NCBI RefSeq assembly: GCF_022370835.2
Contig: NZ_CP092365.1
Coordinates: forward strand, 2,852,001 to 2,916,000
Origin: Mycolicibacillus parakoreensis
Lineage (GTDB): Bacteria > Actinomycetota > Actinomycetes > Mycobacteriales > Mycobacteriaceae
DNA length: 64,000 nucleotides
Direction of reading: 5' to 3'
The position numbers and the translations under genes are program-made. The notes beneath the pieces were generated by a model that saw only the letters and a list, made by a program, of their open reading frames with translations, was not told where the DNA came from and did no database searches. Positions 18,201-28,374 of this stretch are shown here, one piece after another. How positions within the stretch are numbered: the first letter of the stretch is position 1; each line of letters begins with the position of its first letter.

Positions 18201-18519
18201 GGCTGCCGCTGGTCACCGCCTCGGGCCCGGCGACCATGGCGCGGGCCGCCAGCGCCGCCAGCCGCGAACGGATCCGCCGCAGCAGCTGCCCGGCGGCCTT
18301 GCGGGTGAAGGTCAGCCCCAGCACCTCGGTGGGGTCGGCGTAGCCGTTGGCGACCAGCCACACGACCCGCGCGGCCATCGTCTCGGTCTTGCCGGCGCCG
18401 GCCCCCGCGATCACCACCAGCGGCCCCGGCGGCGCGGCGATGACCGCGGCCTGCTCCGCGGTGGGCGGATGCAGCTCCAGCGCCGCGGCCAGCTCCTCCG
18501 GGCTGTAGCGGGGGCTCAT
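15277..18519 (-). CDS. adnB: AdnB subunit of the AdnAB helicase-nuclease
   Basis: The 1080-residue protein joins an N-terminal UvrD-type motor (Walker A GAGAGKTE, motif [50 protein letters not shown]) to a C-terminal RecB-family nuclease with GRIDAVF and VVDWKTG, the catalytic D...D-x-K motif. AdnAB resects double-strand breaks in mycobacteria, and AdnB is the active translocating motor. ATG at 18519 overlaps the adnA stop by 4 nt (ATGA), so the subunits are translationally coupled. The longer upstream reading frame is out of phase with adnA and has no similarity. Confidence 0.95.
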   Translation of the reverse strand: MSPRYSPEELAAALELHPPTAEQAAVIAAPPGPLVVIAGAGAGKTETMAARVVWLVANGYADPTEVLGLTFTRKAAGQLLRRIRSRLAALAARAMVAGPEAVTSGSPTVATYHAFAGRLLREHGMRAGIEPQTRLLGSTERWQLAYDVVCAYPGTLELTKTPEAVTEMVLHLADQLAEHLVDTAGLRDTHRELEQLVLTLPPGPRQRAEPNQHLLRLLAAQADRSALVPLIDAVAARMRAEAVMDFGTQMAAAARLATDLPEIGAELRRTFRVVLLDEYQDTGHAQRVALSALFGGGVDDTLALTAVGDPIQSIYGWRGASATNLPLFTTDFPRCDGTPAPTLELATSWRNPPSTLAVANAVAAPARDRSVAVHELRSAPDAAPGTVTAALLPDVVAERDWVSEQLQRRYARAAAAGEPPPSAAVLVRRNADAAPMAAALRDRGVPAEVVGLAGLLAVPEVADLVATLRLVADPTAGAAALRVLTGPRWRLGARDIAALWRRAQTLADPPPAPLSAEEVAAQADPDTDTACLADAVADPGPAADYSPDGYRRVAALGEELAALRGHLDHPLPDLLAEARRITGADIEARAAHPVDAPGTGTEQLDAFADVVAGYCARGGDRSAAPTVAGLLAYLDAAAVVEKGLPPAPVAATTGRVQVLTVHAAKGLEWQVVAVPHLVAGVFPSTASRRTWLTDPAELPPPLRGDRASLSAHGVPLLETDAVTDRRQLGDTVEAHRAQLAQRRVDEERRLLYVAVTRAEDTLLVSGHHWGATGLTPRGPSEFLDELHAVIVGGDGDRPVGTIDCWAPAPAPGEPNPLREAVREAVWPADPAGGRRADVDRGAQLVAAALTAEPDAAAGQDPHGWAADVDALLAERDSPPAPPPTVPAVLSVSGLVERAADPQAAQHPGRRLPVRPDPYALRGTAFHDWVQRFYGADRLFDLADLPGAADSDHGAADADRLAQLQQAFLDSPWADRTPIAVEVPFELALGPTIVRGRIDAVFGEPDGGATVVDWKTGGRPDGAAARAAAVQLGVYRLAWAALSDTPEALVRTAFHYVRPGATVYPERVPGRVELTALAAGR

Positions 18520-21500
18520 CGCGGCTCCCGGTGCGCCGGGCAGGTCGGCCGGATCGGGCAGTGGTCGCAGCCGTCGTTGACCCGGGCGACGAACTGCGCG
18601 CCGGTGGCGGCCGCGGCGGCCGCGCGGGCCCGCTGCCGCCACGCCTCGGCCGCCTCGGGGGTCAACGGGTCTTGCTCGCGTTCGGTGGCCCCGCCGGCAC
18701 CGGTCTTGCCCAGGTAGACCAGCCGGGCACCGCCGGGTTCGGTGTCGGGGCCGACGTGGGGGTCCAGCAGCCCGGCGGTGACCGCCAGCTGGTAGGCGGC
18801 GAGCTGGGCGTGCTGTTGGGCCTGCTCCTTGGTGACCGGGCTGCGCCCGGTCTTCAGATCGACGATGACCGGCCGACCCGCCTCGTCGCGCTCCAGCCGG
18901 TCGATGCGCCCGCGCAGCCGGATGCCGGGCCCGGCGGCCGACGGTTCCTCGAGCCGCCCGTCGACCTCGACCTCGACGCCGATCTCGGTGTAGCGCCCGC
19001 GGCTGGTCTCCCGCCACCGCAGGAACGCGGCGAGCATCTCCCGGTGCCGGACGAGTTCGTGGGCCGCGTACCACGGTGACCGGAACGGCAGCCGGGCCCA
19101 GGCCCGTTCCAGCTCGGCGAGCAGCACCGTCTCCGCCCGCCCGGTCTCGGCGGCCAAGGCGTGCAGCATCGACCCGATCGTCGAGCGCAGGTCGGCCGCG
19201 TCGCGGTCCCGACCGCCGTGCCGCTCGGCCAGCCAGCGCAGCGGACACTCGGTCAGGGTGCCCAGCGTCGACGGCGAGAGCGTGACGGTCTGCCCGCCGA
19301 CGGCGGGCTCCAACGCCTCGGTGGTGCTCAGCGGGGTCATCACCGCCCAGGTCGCCGGGTCCGCTCCGGGCACCCCGGCGCGCGCCAACCGGGCCAGCTG
19401 GGTGGCCGCACGCGCGCGGGCGGCGTCGTCGATCACCCCGGCCGGGGCGCAGACGAGCGCACGCAGCCGCCCCACCACCGCCGGGGCCGACAGCACCCGT
19501 GGCGCGGCCAGCGGGACCGCGTCGCGCCCACCGTCGCCGTGCTCACCGCGATCGGTGATCTCACCGAAGAACGGCGACGGCACCGCCGCGTCGTCGCCGC
19601 CGTCGACCGCGGTCACCAGGACCCGGCGGCGGGCCCGGCCCAGCGCCGCGACCAGCAGCCGACGCTCCTCGGCGACCAGCAGCGCCCGCATCGAGGCCTG
19701 CTCGGGCACCCCGTCGAGCACATCGAGGAGCCGCTGGGTGCCCAACACGCCGCCGCGCGGAATCGTGTTGGGCCACAGACCGTCCTGCAGTCCCGCGACG
19801 ATCACCAGATCCCATTCGTGCCCGAGTGCGGCGTGCACGCTGAGCAGCCGCACCGCCTCGCCGGTGGGGCCGGCGTCGGTGCCGGTGGGCAGCCGCAGCG
19901 CGGCCACGTGGTCGATCAGCCCCGTCACGGTGGCCGCGCCGGTGCGGCTCACGTACTGCTCGGTGACGTCGAACAGGTCGGTCACCGCCGCCAGATCACG
20001 GTCGGCCTGCGCGCCCGACGACCCGCCCCGCTCGACCAGGGTCAGCCAGCGCCGCTGCAGCCCGCTGTGGTGCCAGGCCTGCCAGAGCGGGTAGCGGGGG
20101 TCCTCACCGGCGGCGGCACTGCGCGCGGCATGGTCGAGCACCGCGCGCACCCGCCGCAGCGGACGCGCCAACGCCGGCGGCAGGCCCGGGGGCGGGCCGG
20201 TGCGCAACGCCGCCACCAGCAGTGGCTCGCCGTCGGGGACAGGGTCGTCGCCGCCGCGGCGCAGCGCGCGGCGCAGCGACCGCAGCGTCACCGGGTCGAC
20301 CCGTCCGATCGGCCCGGTGAGCAGGCTCACCACCCGCTCACCGTCGAGCCCGTCGACGGTGGACCGCAGCACGGTCAGCAACGCGGCCACCGCCGGATGC
20401 TCGGCGAGCGCACCTGCGGTGGCGGGCAGCGCCACCGGCACCCCCGCGGTGGTCAGCGCGCGCGCCAGCCCGCCGGCCACCCGGGGCACCGAGCGCACGA
20501 TCACCGCCATCTGTGACCACGGCACCTCGTCGACGAGGTGCGCGCGGCGCAGCGTGTCGGCGATCAGGGCGGCCTCGGCGTGCTCGGAGACCGCCGCCCG
20601 GGCGCTGACCGCACCGGGCTCGGGCCCCGCCCCGGCGACCGGGCGACGTCGACCCGGCAGCCTGTCGGCGAGCGCGGTGATGGCCTCGGCGACCGCCGGG
20701 GCGCAGCGGTGCGACACCGTCAGCGTCACCGCCGGGGTGTCCGCGCCGAGCAGCGCGGCGGGATCGGCGCCGCGGAACCCGAACACCGCCTGGTCGGGGT
20801 CGCCGGCGAGCAGCGTGCGCTCGGTCCCGGCGGCCAGCACCCGCACCAGCCGGGCGGCCTGCGGGTCGAGCTGCTGGGCGTCGTCGACCAGCAGCAGCTT
20901 CACCCGGGCGCGTTCGGCGGCCAACAGCTCCGGGTCGGCCGCGAAGGCCACCAGGGCGGCGCCGACGAGTTCGGCCGCGCCCAGGGTCGGCATCGTCGCC
21001 TGCGGGGCGGCCGTGCCGACCGCCGCCCGCAGCCGCATCACCTGCTCGTATTGGCGGGCGAACCGGCCGGCGGCCACCCATTCGGGCCGTCGCTGCCGAC
21101 GACCGATCCGCTGCAACGCCGCCGGGTCCACGCCCCGTTCGGCGCAGCGGGCCAACAGGTCCGCCAGTTCCTCGGCGAAACCGGCGGTGGACAGCGCCGG
21201 GGTCAACGCCGCCGGCCACCCACCGGCACCGTCGGCGAGGTCACCGGCGAGCAGCTCACGGATGATGCCGTCCTGTTCGGCGCCGGTCACCAACCGCGGC
21301 GGCGGATCCCCGGCCCGTTCGGCGGCCCGCCGCAGCACCGCGAACGCGTAGCTGTGCACGGTGCGCACCGCCGGCTCGGCGATCACCGCGTCGCCGCCGG
21401 CCCGCAGCAACGCCCGGGTCAGCGCGGTGCGCGCCGGCGCCGGCATCGGGCCCGCCCCGGTGAGCACCAGCACCGACCGCGGGGCCAACCCGGCACGCAC

Positions 21501-21638
21501 ATGCGCGGCCGCGGCGTCGGCCAGCAGGCTGGTCTTGCCGGTGCCGGGCCCGCCGAGCACCCGCAGCGTCCCGCGGCGGCCCGGGTCCAGCGCGGCGGCG
21601 ACCTGCCCCGGCCAGCGGGGGTGCGGGGGCGCGGTCAT
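18516..21638 (-). CDS. adnA: AdnA subunit of the AdnAB helicase-nuclease
   Basis: This subunit of about 1040 residues has Walker A GGPGTGKTSLL near its N-terminus and a RecB-like nuclease at the C-terminus (GRIDRLERDEAGRPVIVDLKTGRS split by the catalytic Asp and Lys). Cysteines in TECPLRW and CDHCPIRPTC form the predicted 4Fe-4S clamp of AddB/AdnA nucleases. Motif II reads VDDAQQ where active motors have D-E-x-Q, consistent with AdnA being the weaker motor. I chose ATG at 21638; GTG at 21656 is possible. It is divergent from lipV. Confidence 0.93.
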   Translation of the reverse strand: MTAPPHPRWPGQVAAALDPGRRGTLRVLGGPGTGKTSLLADAAAAHVRAGLAPRSVLVLTGAGPMPAPARTALTRALLRAGGDAVIAEPAVRTVHSYAFAVLRRAAERAGDPPPRLVTGAEQDGIIRELLAGDLADGAGGWPAALTPALSTAGFAEELADLLARCAERGVDPAALQRIGRRQRRPEWVAAGRFARQYEQVMRLRAAVGTAAPQATMPTLGAAELVGAALVAFAADPELLAAERARVKLLLVDDAQQLDPQAARLVRVLAAGTERTLLAGDPDQAVFGFRGADPAALLGADTPAVTLTVSHRCAPAVAEAITALADRLPGRRRPVAGAGPEPGAVSARAAVSEHAEAALIADTLRRAHLVDEVPWSQMAVIVRSVPRVAGGLARALTTAGVPVALPATAGALAEHPAVAALLTVLRSTVDGLDGERVVSLLTGPIGRVDPVTLRSLRRALRRGGDDPVPDGEPLLVAALRTGPPPGLPPALARPLRRVRAVLDHAARSAAAGEDPRYPLWQAWHHSGLQRRWLTLVERGGSSGAQADRDLAAVTDLFDVTEQYVSRTGAATVTGLIDHVAALRLPTGTDAGPTGEAVRLLSVHAALGHEWDLVIVAGLQDGLWPNTIPRGGVLGTQRLLDVLDGVPEQASMRALLVAEERRLLVAALGRARRRVLVTAVDGGDDAAVPSPFFGEITDRGEHGDGGRDAVPLAAPRVLSAPAVVGRLRALVCAPAGVIDDAARARAATQLARLARAGVPGADPATWAVMTPLSTTEALEPAVGGQTVTLSPSTLGTLTECPLRWLAERHGGRDRDAADLRSTIGSMLHALAAETGRAETVLLAELERAWARLPFRSPWYAAHELVRHREMLAAFLRWRETSRGRYTEIGVEVEVDGRLEEPSAAGPGIRLRGRIDRLERDEAGRPVIVDLKTGRSPVTKEQAQQHAQLAAYQLAVTAGLLDPHVGPDTEPGGARLVYLGKTGAGGATEREQDPLTPEAAEAWRQRARAAAAAATGAQFVARVNDGCDHCPIRPTCPAHREPR

Positions 21639-21715
21639 GTCCGCATGAGACCACACGGCACCGACATCCGGCGGCCGCGGTCGGCGCGGTCGAGCCCGGC
21701 TGGGATCATCGACGG

Positions 21716-22504
21716 ATGGACACTGCGCTGCACGTGCACCGGTTCGGCCCGGACGGGCCCCCGCGGGTGCTGGCGCTGCACGGGTTGACCGGACACGGTC
21801 GGCGCTGGGAGCAGCTGGCCACCACGCAGCTGCCGCGGGTGGCGGTGGCGGCCCCGGACCTGCTCGGGCACGGCCGCTCGAGCTGGGACGCGCCGTGGAC
21901 GATCGAGGCGAATGTGGGGGCGCTGGCCGGACTCGTCGACGCGCAGGCCGGGCAGCCGGTGCTGGTCGTCGGGCACTCGTTCGGCGGGGCGATCGCGTTG
22001 GCGCTGGCCGAGGCTCGCCCGGATCTGGTGGCCGCGCTGGTGTTGCTGGACCCGGCGGTCGGGTTGGACGGGGCGTGGATGCGCGAGATCGCCGAGGCGA
22101 CGTGGGCCTCGCCGGACTACCCGGATGTCGCCGAGGCCCGCGCGGAGAAGGCGCACGGGTCGTGGTCGGATGTTCCCGCCGCGGTGCTCGACGCCGACCT
22201 CGACGAGCATCTGGTCGCCCTGCCCGGCGGGCGGTTCGGCTGGCGGATCAGCCTGCCGGCGATGATGGCGTACTGGAGCGAGTTGACGCGGCCCCCGCGG
22301 CTGCCGGCCGCCGGCACCCCCACCACCGTGGTGCGCGCCACCGGCAGCGATCCGGCGTACGTGCACGCCCTCCTCCTCGACGGGCTGCGCCAGCGCCTCG
22401 GCGCGGAGTTCACACTGGTCGACCTGCCCTGCCAGCACATGGTGGCGCAGGCCTGCCCGGTCGAGGTGGCGCAGCTGATCCGGGACCGGCTGCCGCGGCG
22501 CTGA
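21716..22504 (+). CDS. lipV: alpha/beta hydrolase, LipV-like
   Basis: The 262-residue enzyme has the alpha/beta hydrolase oxyanion region LHGLTGHGRRW, the nucleophile elbow GHSFGG (near residue 88) and a late histidine in CQHMVAQ. These fit a serine esterase or lipase. It has no signal peptide, so it is likely cytoplasmic. The downstream ATL gene starts 2 nt after the stop, so the two share a transcript. The natural substrate is unknown. Confidence 0.85.
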   Translation: MDTALHVHRFGPDGPPRVLALHGLTGHGRRWEQLATTQLPRVAVAAPDLLGHGRSSWDAPWTIEANVGALAGLVDAQAGQPVLVVGHSFGGAIALALAEARPDLVAALVLLDPAVGLDGAWMREIAEATWASPDYPDVAEARAEKAHGSWSDVPAAVLDADLDEHLVALPGGRFGWRISLPAMMAYWSELTRPPRLPAAGTPTTVVRATGSDPAYVHALLLDGLRQRLGAEFTLVDLPCQHMVAQACPVEVAQLIRDRLPRR

Positions 22505-22506
22505 GC

Positions 22507-22818
22507 ATGCCGGCGATCACCGAGGCGCAGGTCGAGGCGGTGCGGGCGTGGGTCGTCGCGATCCCGGCGGGTCGGGTGAGCACCTACGGCGACCTGGCGG
22601 CGGCGGCCGGGCTGACCAACCCGCGTCAGGTGGGCTGGATTCTGCGCACCGACGGCGCCGACCTGCCCTGGCATCGGGTGATCCGGGCCAGCGGACGCCC
22701 GGCCCGCCACCTCGGCGCCGAGCAGTTGGCGCGGTTGCGCGCCGAAGGGGTGCTCGCCATCGCCGGCCGGGTGGATCTGGCGACCTACCGGTGGCGCCCG
22801 ACCGGTCAGACCCGCTGA
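22507..22818 (+). CDS. alkyltransferase-like (ATL) DNA-binding protein
   Basis: The 103-residue protein matches the DNA-binding domain of O6-alkylguanine alkyltransferases (IPAGRVSTYGDLA, NPRQVGWIL), but the active-site PCHR is PWHR, so tryptophan replaces the alkyl-accepting cysteine. ATL proteins bind O6-alkylguanine and hand the lesion to nucleotide excision repair without transferring the alkyl group. Only the ATG at 22507 gives the family length. A 15-bp palindromic terminator follows the gene. Confidence 0.92.
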   Translation: MPAITEAQVEAVRAWVVAIPAGRVSTYGDLAAAAGLTNPRQVGWILRTDGADLPWHRVIRASGRPARHLGAEQLARLRAEGVLAIAGRVDLATYRWRPTGQTR

Positions 22819-22822
22819 GCCG

Positions 22823-22865
22823 CACGTTTCGGTGCGCACAACGCCGGTTCGCGCACCGAAACGTG
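22823..22865. terminator. bidirectional hairpin between convergent genes
   Basis: Arms CACGTTTCGGTGCGC (22823-22837) and its exact complement (22851-22865) flank a 13-base loop. The site lies between the stop codons of two converging genes, so it can end both transcripts. No clear U-tract is present. Confidence 0.6.
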
Positions 22866-22879
22866 AGTTTCACCGAACC

Positions 22880-22910
22880 TGCGGGCCTCGTGCGGGCCTC
22901 GTGCGGGCCT
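22880..22910. repeat. 11-bp tandem repeat, nearly three copies
   Basis: The unit TGCGGGCCTCG occurs at 22880-22890 and 22891-22901, with a third, partial copy at 22902-22910. It lies in the non-coding gap between two convergent genes. It looks like slippage expansion, and I see no coding or regulatory role. Confidence 0.8.
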
Positions 22911-22963
22911 GATGGGCCGCGTGCGTGTGGGCGGGTCGAGCGTGTGGGCGGGGGCGCGCGACT

Positions 22964-23818
22964 CTAGAGCATCATCCGCACCAGCGCGGCGGTGCGCGCC
23001 AGGCCGGGGAAGGCCTCGGCGGTCGACCGCGGGTGCAGCGCGTGCACGGCCAGCCGGAAGATCAAGGCCCGCAACAGCATCTGCGGCCACTCGGGGAGCG
23101 CATCCCACCGTTCGATGAGCCCGTCGTCGGCCTCGCCCCAGGACAGCGCGTCGACGACGACCACCCCGGCGGCCCACGACGGAGGGCGCCAGTAGGGGGT
23201 GATGTCGGTGATCCCGGGGGCGGCCGACCCGGCGAACAGCACGGTGCCGTACAGGTCGCCGTGCACCAGCTGGCTGGGGCTGTTGGTCTGCTTGCGCAGC
23301 CCGGCGAGCTGGTTGATGAGCTCCACCGACCGCTGACCGTCCGCCGAGCCGGGAGCGACCTGGGCGCCGGGGGGCAGCGCCTGCAGGGGCCGCTCCTCCC
23401 ACGCCGCCCGGTCGGCGACGCTGAAGACGTCGACCTCACTCCACGGCAGGGTCGGCGCCTGGGTGAGGAACCGGGGCCGTTCGAGTTTGCTGGTGGCTTC
23501 GTGCAGCCGGATGCCGGTGGAGACCACCTCGTCGTGGCGGGGCTCGGGCGTGCCGGCCACGAAGGTGTCGGCTCGCCACCCGGCCACCACGTAGCGGCCG
23601 TCGGTGGAGCGCACCGGGCGGGCCAGCCGCACCCCGTCGACGAAGAGCGTTTCGCGTACCTTGGCCGACCAGGCGGCCCGGGCATTGTCGGCGACCAGCG
23701 AGAGCACCACCTCACCGCAGCGCCAGCCGCCTTCCCAGCTGACACCGAGCGACACCGGGTGTACCTCGCTCAGACCGAATGCCACCAGCACATGATCGGG
23801 GGGCGGCTCGAAAGTCAC
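22964..23818 (-). CDS. conserved actinobacterial protein, TIGR02569-like (Rv3205c-like)
   Basis: The 284-residue protein matches what I know of the TIGR02569 family, found across actinobacteria. The sequence has faint kinase-fold features: LVHGDLYGTVLF resembles the HGDxxxxN loop of aminoglycoside phosphotransferase-like kinases, but threonine replaces the usual Asn, and PGITDITPYWR replaces the DFG-like metal site. It may be a degenerate phosphotransferase. The GTG start at 23818 begins MTFEPPPDHVLVAFGL. It lies downstream of moeZ on the same strand (36 nt), as in M. tuberculosis. Confidence 0.75.
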   Translation of the reverse strand: MTFEPPPDHVLVAFGLSEVHPVSLGVSWEGGWRCGEVVLSLVADNARAAWSAKVRETLFVDGVRLARPVRSTDGRYVVAGWRADTFVAGTPEPRHDEVVSTGIRLHEATSKLERPRFLTQAPTLPWSEVDVFSVADRAAWEERPLQALPPGAQVAPGSADGQRSVELINQLAGLRKQTNSPSQLVHGDLYGTVLFAGSAAPGITDITPYWRPPSWAAGVVVVDALSWGEADDGLIERWDALPEWPQMLLRALIFRLAVHALHPRSTAEAFPGLARTAALVRMML

Positions 23819-23854
23819 GAAGCCAGCCTAACGGTGCCCCCGCCGAGTCGGCGG

Positions 23855-25033
23855 TTAGTACATGACCATGTCGGGATCTATTTGCCGGGCCCAGGCCGCA
23901 ATGCCGCCCTGAAGGTGCACCGCGTCGGCGAAACCGGCCTTTTTCAACGCGGCCAACGCCTCCGCCGAGCGCACCCCGGTCTTGCAGTAGAGCACCGGGG
24001 TGCGGTCCTGGGGCAACCGGGCGAGCCCCTCGCCGGTCTTCAGCGACGACTGCGGGATCAGCTCGGCGCCGTCGATGTGGTTGATCTCCCATTCGACGGG
24101 TTCGCGCACGTCGATCAGCGCCACCCTCTTCTCCGACTGCAGCAGCTCCTGCAGTTCGCGGGGGGTGACGGTGGAGCCGGCGGCGGCGTCGGCGGCGTCG
24201 TCGGAGACCACCCCGCAGAAGGCGTCGTAGTCGATGAGCTCGGTGATCGTCGGGGTGGCCGGGTCCTTGCGGACCTTGACGGTGCGGTAGCTCATCTCCA
24301 GCGCGTCGTAGATCATCAGCCGACCCAGCAACGGCTCACCGATCCCGGTGAGCAGTTTGATCGCCTCGGTGCCCATCACCGAGCCGATCGAGGAGCACAG
24401 GATGCCCAGCACGCCGCCCTCGGCGCAGGACGGCACCATCCCCGGCGGCGGCGGCTCGGGGTACAGGTCGCGGTAGTTGAGACCACGACCGTCGGGGGCG
24501 TCCTCCCAGAACACCGAGATCTGGCCCTCGAACCGGTAGATCGACCCCCACACGTAGGGCTTGTGGGCGAGCACCGCGGCGTCGTTGACCAGATAGCGGG
24601 TGGCGAAGTTGTCGGTGCCGTCGAGGATCAGGTCGTAGTCGCCGAACAGCTCCACGGCGTTGTCGGTGGTCAGCTGCGTGTTGTGCCGGTGCACGTCGAC
24701 CAGCGGGTTGATCGCCGTGATCGCGTCGCGGGCGCTGTCGACCTTGGGGCGGCCGATGTCGGCGACGCCGTGGATGACCTGGCGCTGCAGGTTGGATTCG
24801 TCGACCACGTCGAAATCGATGATGCCCAGCGTGCCGACGCCGGCGGCGGCCAGGTACAACAGCGTGGGCGCGCCGAGCCCGCCGGCGCCGATGACCAGCA
24901 CCCGGGCGTTTTTGAGCCGCTTCTGCCCGACGACGCCGACGTCGGGGATGATCAGGTGGCGGCTGTAGCGGGCCACCTCGTCGCGAGTCAACTCAGCCGC
25001 CGGCTCAACCAGCGGCGGCAACGGTGTCGACAC
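23855..25033 (-). CDS. moeZ: MoeZ sulfurtransferase/adenylyltransferase (MoeB-rhodanese fusion)
   Basis: The 392-residue protein has an E1-like adenylating domain (GAGGLGAPTLLYLAAAGVG nucleotide loop, then DESNLQRQVIHG) and a C-terminal rhodanese domain with the active-site loop CKTGVRSAEAL. MoeZ adenylates and thiocarboxylates small sulfur carriers for molybdopterin, thiamine and CysO-dependent cysteine synthesis. The start is GTG at 25033 with AAGGAGA 7 nt upstream; the longer frame upstream of it is not supported. A SigH-type promoter lies about 100 bp upstream. Confidence 0.94.
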   Translation of the reverse strand: MSTPLPPLVEPAAELTRDEVARYSRHLIIPDVGVVGQKRLKNARVLVIGAGGLGAPTLLYLAAAGVGTLGIIDFDVVDESNLQRQVIHGVADIGRPKVDSARDAITAINPLVDVHRHNTQLTTDNAVELFGDYDLILDGTDNFATRYLVNDAAVLAHKPYVWGSIYRFEGQISVFWEDAPDGRGLNYRDLYPEPPPPGMVPSCAEGGVLGILCSSIGSVMGTEAIKLLTGIGEPLLGRLMIYDALEMSYRTVKVRKDPATPTITELIDYDAFCGVVSDDAADAAAGSTVTPRELQELLQSEKRVALIDVREPVEWEINHIDGAELIPQSSLKTGEGLARLPQDRTPVLYCKTGVRSAEALAALKKAGFADAVHLQGGIAAWARQIDPDMVMY

Positions 25034-25137
25034 GGGAAATCTCCTTGTCGTCGTGGGCTGGGACGTCATGGCTGCATCGTCGTGGGCTGGTCGCACCGGA
25101 CCCGATCGGCAACCGACATCACAGCAGGTGACTGGAG

Positions 25138-25165
25138 CAACGGCAAACCGGCGCCAAAGCTTCCC
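25138..25165 (-). promoter_or_regulatory. SigH-type promoter of moeZ
   Basis: On the minus strand GGGAA is followed after 19 bases by GTTG. The same core and spacing occur in front of sigH in this window. moeZ (annotated moeB1) is, as I recall, a member of the SigH regulon in M. tuberculosis. Expected transcription start is near 25131, giving a leader of about 98 nt. Confidence 0.6.
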
Positions 25166-25171
25166 GGGTAG

Positions 25172-27026
<1,855 letters not shown>

Positions 27027-27049
27027 GGGCGTAAGGCCCGCCCGCGCCG

Positions 27050-27313
27050 CTACTTCTTGGCTGCCTTGGTCCCGCTGGGGTCGACCGCGGCGATCCCGAA
27101 GCCCACCCGCGGCATGTCGGGGGCGCCGACCTCGATGTAGCCGATTTTGGCGGTGACGACGAGGAACCGTCGCCCCTTCTCGTCGGTGAGGGTCAACAGC
27201 GCCGATCCGTCGGCCAACGCGGCGGTGACCAGGCCCTCGATCTCCTCGGGTGTCTGCGCGCTGGTGAACACCAACTCGCGCGGGCTGTCGGTGATCCCGA
27301 TCTTGACCTCCAC
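27050..27313 (-). CDS. DUF3107 small protein (TB9.4-like)
   Basis: The 87-residue protein (MEVKIGITDSPRELVFTS start, KIGYIEVGAPD in the middle, Lys-rich end) matches the actinobacterial DUF3107 family and M. tuberculosis TB9.4 (Rv3208A). The function is unknown. The GTG start has AAAGGGG at good spacing. It ends 23 nt from the convergent TetR gene. Confidence 0.88.
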   Translation of the reverse strand: MEVKIGITDSPRELVFTSAQTPEEIEGLVTAALADGSALLTLTDEKGRRFLVVTAKIGYIEVGAPDMPRVGFGIAAVDPSGTKAAKK

Positions 27314-27497
27314 GCCGGCCCCTTTCGTTTGAGTAGACGTCCCCCCAGCAGGCTAGTAGACGGGGCGAGCGGGACTCACGCCCGCATCGACGGCGCCGCG
27401 AACGCCGACCGAAAGCGGCCCCCAGCTGCGATAACAGTTCGCTAACGGGCCCGCGCGTCGACACCTCCGCCACCCGGGGGGCCGATACCGTCGGCGC

Positions 27498-28358
27498 GTG
27501 ACCGACCTCGATTCCCGCCGCCGTGACCGCGTGGACTACGCGGATTACCTCAGCGACGAGCCCGCCCCCGGTCACCGCCGTTACCGCCGGCACGGCGTGT
27601 CCGGCCCCTACCGCGGATTCGGCCGCTCCGATCACCCCGCTTACGGCGACGCCGCCGACGACGACGCCGACTACGGCGACTACGAGTACTACGGCGACTA
27701 CAGCGACTACGGCGACTACGAGGACTACGGCGACTACGACTACGAGGAGGACGAGGGATACGGCGAGGGCGGGGCGCGCGCGGGCGTAATCGACCAGTGG
27801 CGCCCGGTGGCGATCACCGCCGCGGTGATCCTGGTGATCGCCGTCGTCGCCACGGCGCTGATCCTGCAGGGCGGTGGCAACGGCGGCACCGCCGGGACCG
27901 TGTCGGCCCCGCCCACCCGCACGGTGATCGCCACCCCTCCGGCGCCCACGACGTCGCTGCCGGCGGAGACGGTGACCAGCGTGCCGCCGCCCCAATCGAC
28001 CACCGCCGCACCCAGTTCCACCCCGCCCACCACGACACCGCCGTCGGCGACCGCGCCGCCGCCGCCCACCACGGCACCGGCACCGGACCCGCGCACCGTC
28101 ACCTACACGGTGACCGGAACCAAGCCGTTGCTGGATCTGGTCACCATCGTCTACACCGATGAACAGGGCTTCCCGCGTACCGACGTCAATGTGGCGCTGC
28201 CGTGGAGCCGCCGGGTGGTGGTGAACCCGGGGGTGGCGGTGCGCTCGGTGACCGCCAGCAGCCTGCGCTCGGAACTCAACTGCACGATCACCGACGCGGC
28301 CGGTCGGCTGATCGCCCGGTCGGCCACCAACTCGATTCTGGCCACCTGCACGCTGTAG
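27498..28358 (+). CDS. MmpS-like membrane protein with Asp-Tyr-rich tail (Rv3209-like)
   Basis: The 286-residue protein has a cytoplasmic tail (1-100) carrying a run of GDY/EDY units at residues 58-83, one membrane helix (103-124), a Thr/Pro-rich linker (130-200) and a C-terminal beta domain. The latter (VTYTVTGTKPLLDLVTIVY, NVALPWSRRVVV, LNCTITDAAGRLI) matches the MmpS fold, which partners MmpL transporters; no MmpL gene is nearby. TACCGT lies 6 nt before the GTG start, so the mRNA is probably leaderless. The Tyr/Asp repeats are coded by repeated GGCGACTAC-like units, open to slippage. Confidence 0.82.
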   Translation: MTDLDSRRRDRVDYADYLSDEPAPGHRRYRRHGVSGPYRGFGRSDHPAYGDAADDDADYGDYEYYGDYSDYGDYEDYGDYDYEEDEGYGEGGARAGVIDQWRPVAITAAVILVIAVVATALILQGGGNGGTAGTVSAPPTRTVIATPPAPTTSLPAETVTSVPPPQSTTAAPSSTPPTTTPPSATAPPPPTTAPAPDPRTVTYTVTGTKPLLDLVTIVYTDEQGFPRTDVNVALPWSRRVVVNPGVAVRSVTASSLRSELNCTITDAAGRLIARSATNSILATCTL

Positions 28359-28374
28359 CCGCGGCGGGCTCAGC

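Noticed and set aside
22880..22910. Tandem repeats as a possible CRISPR array
   Set aside because: Units are 11 bp with no spacers, and no cas genes are present.
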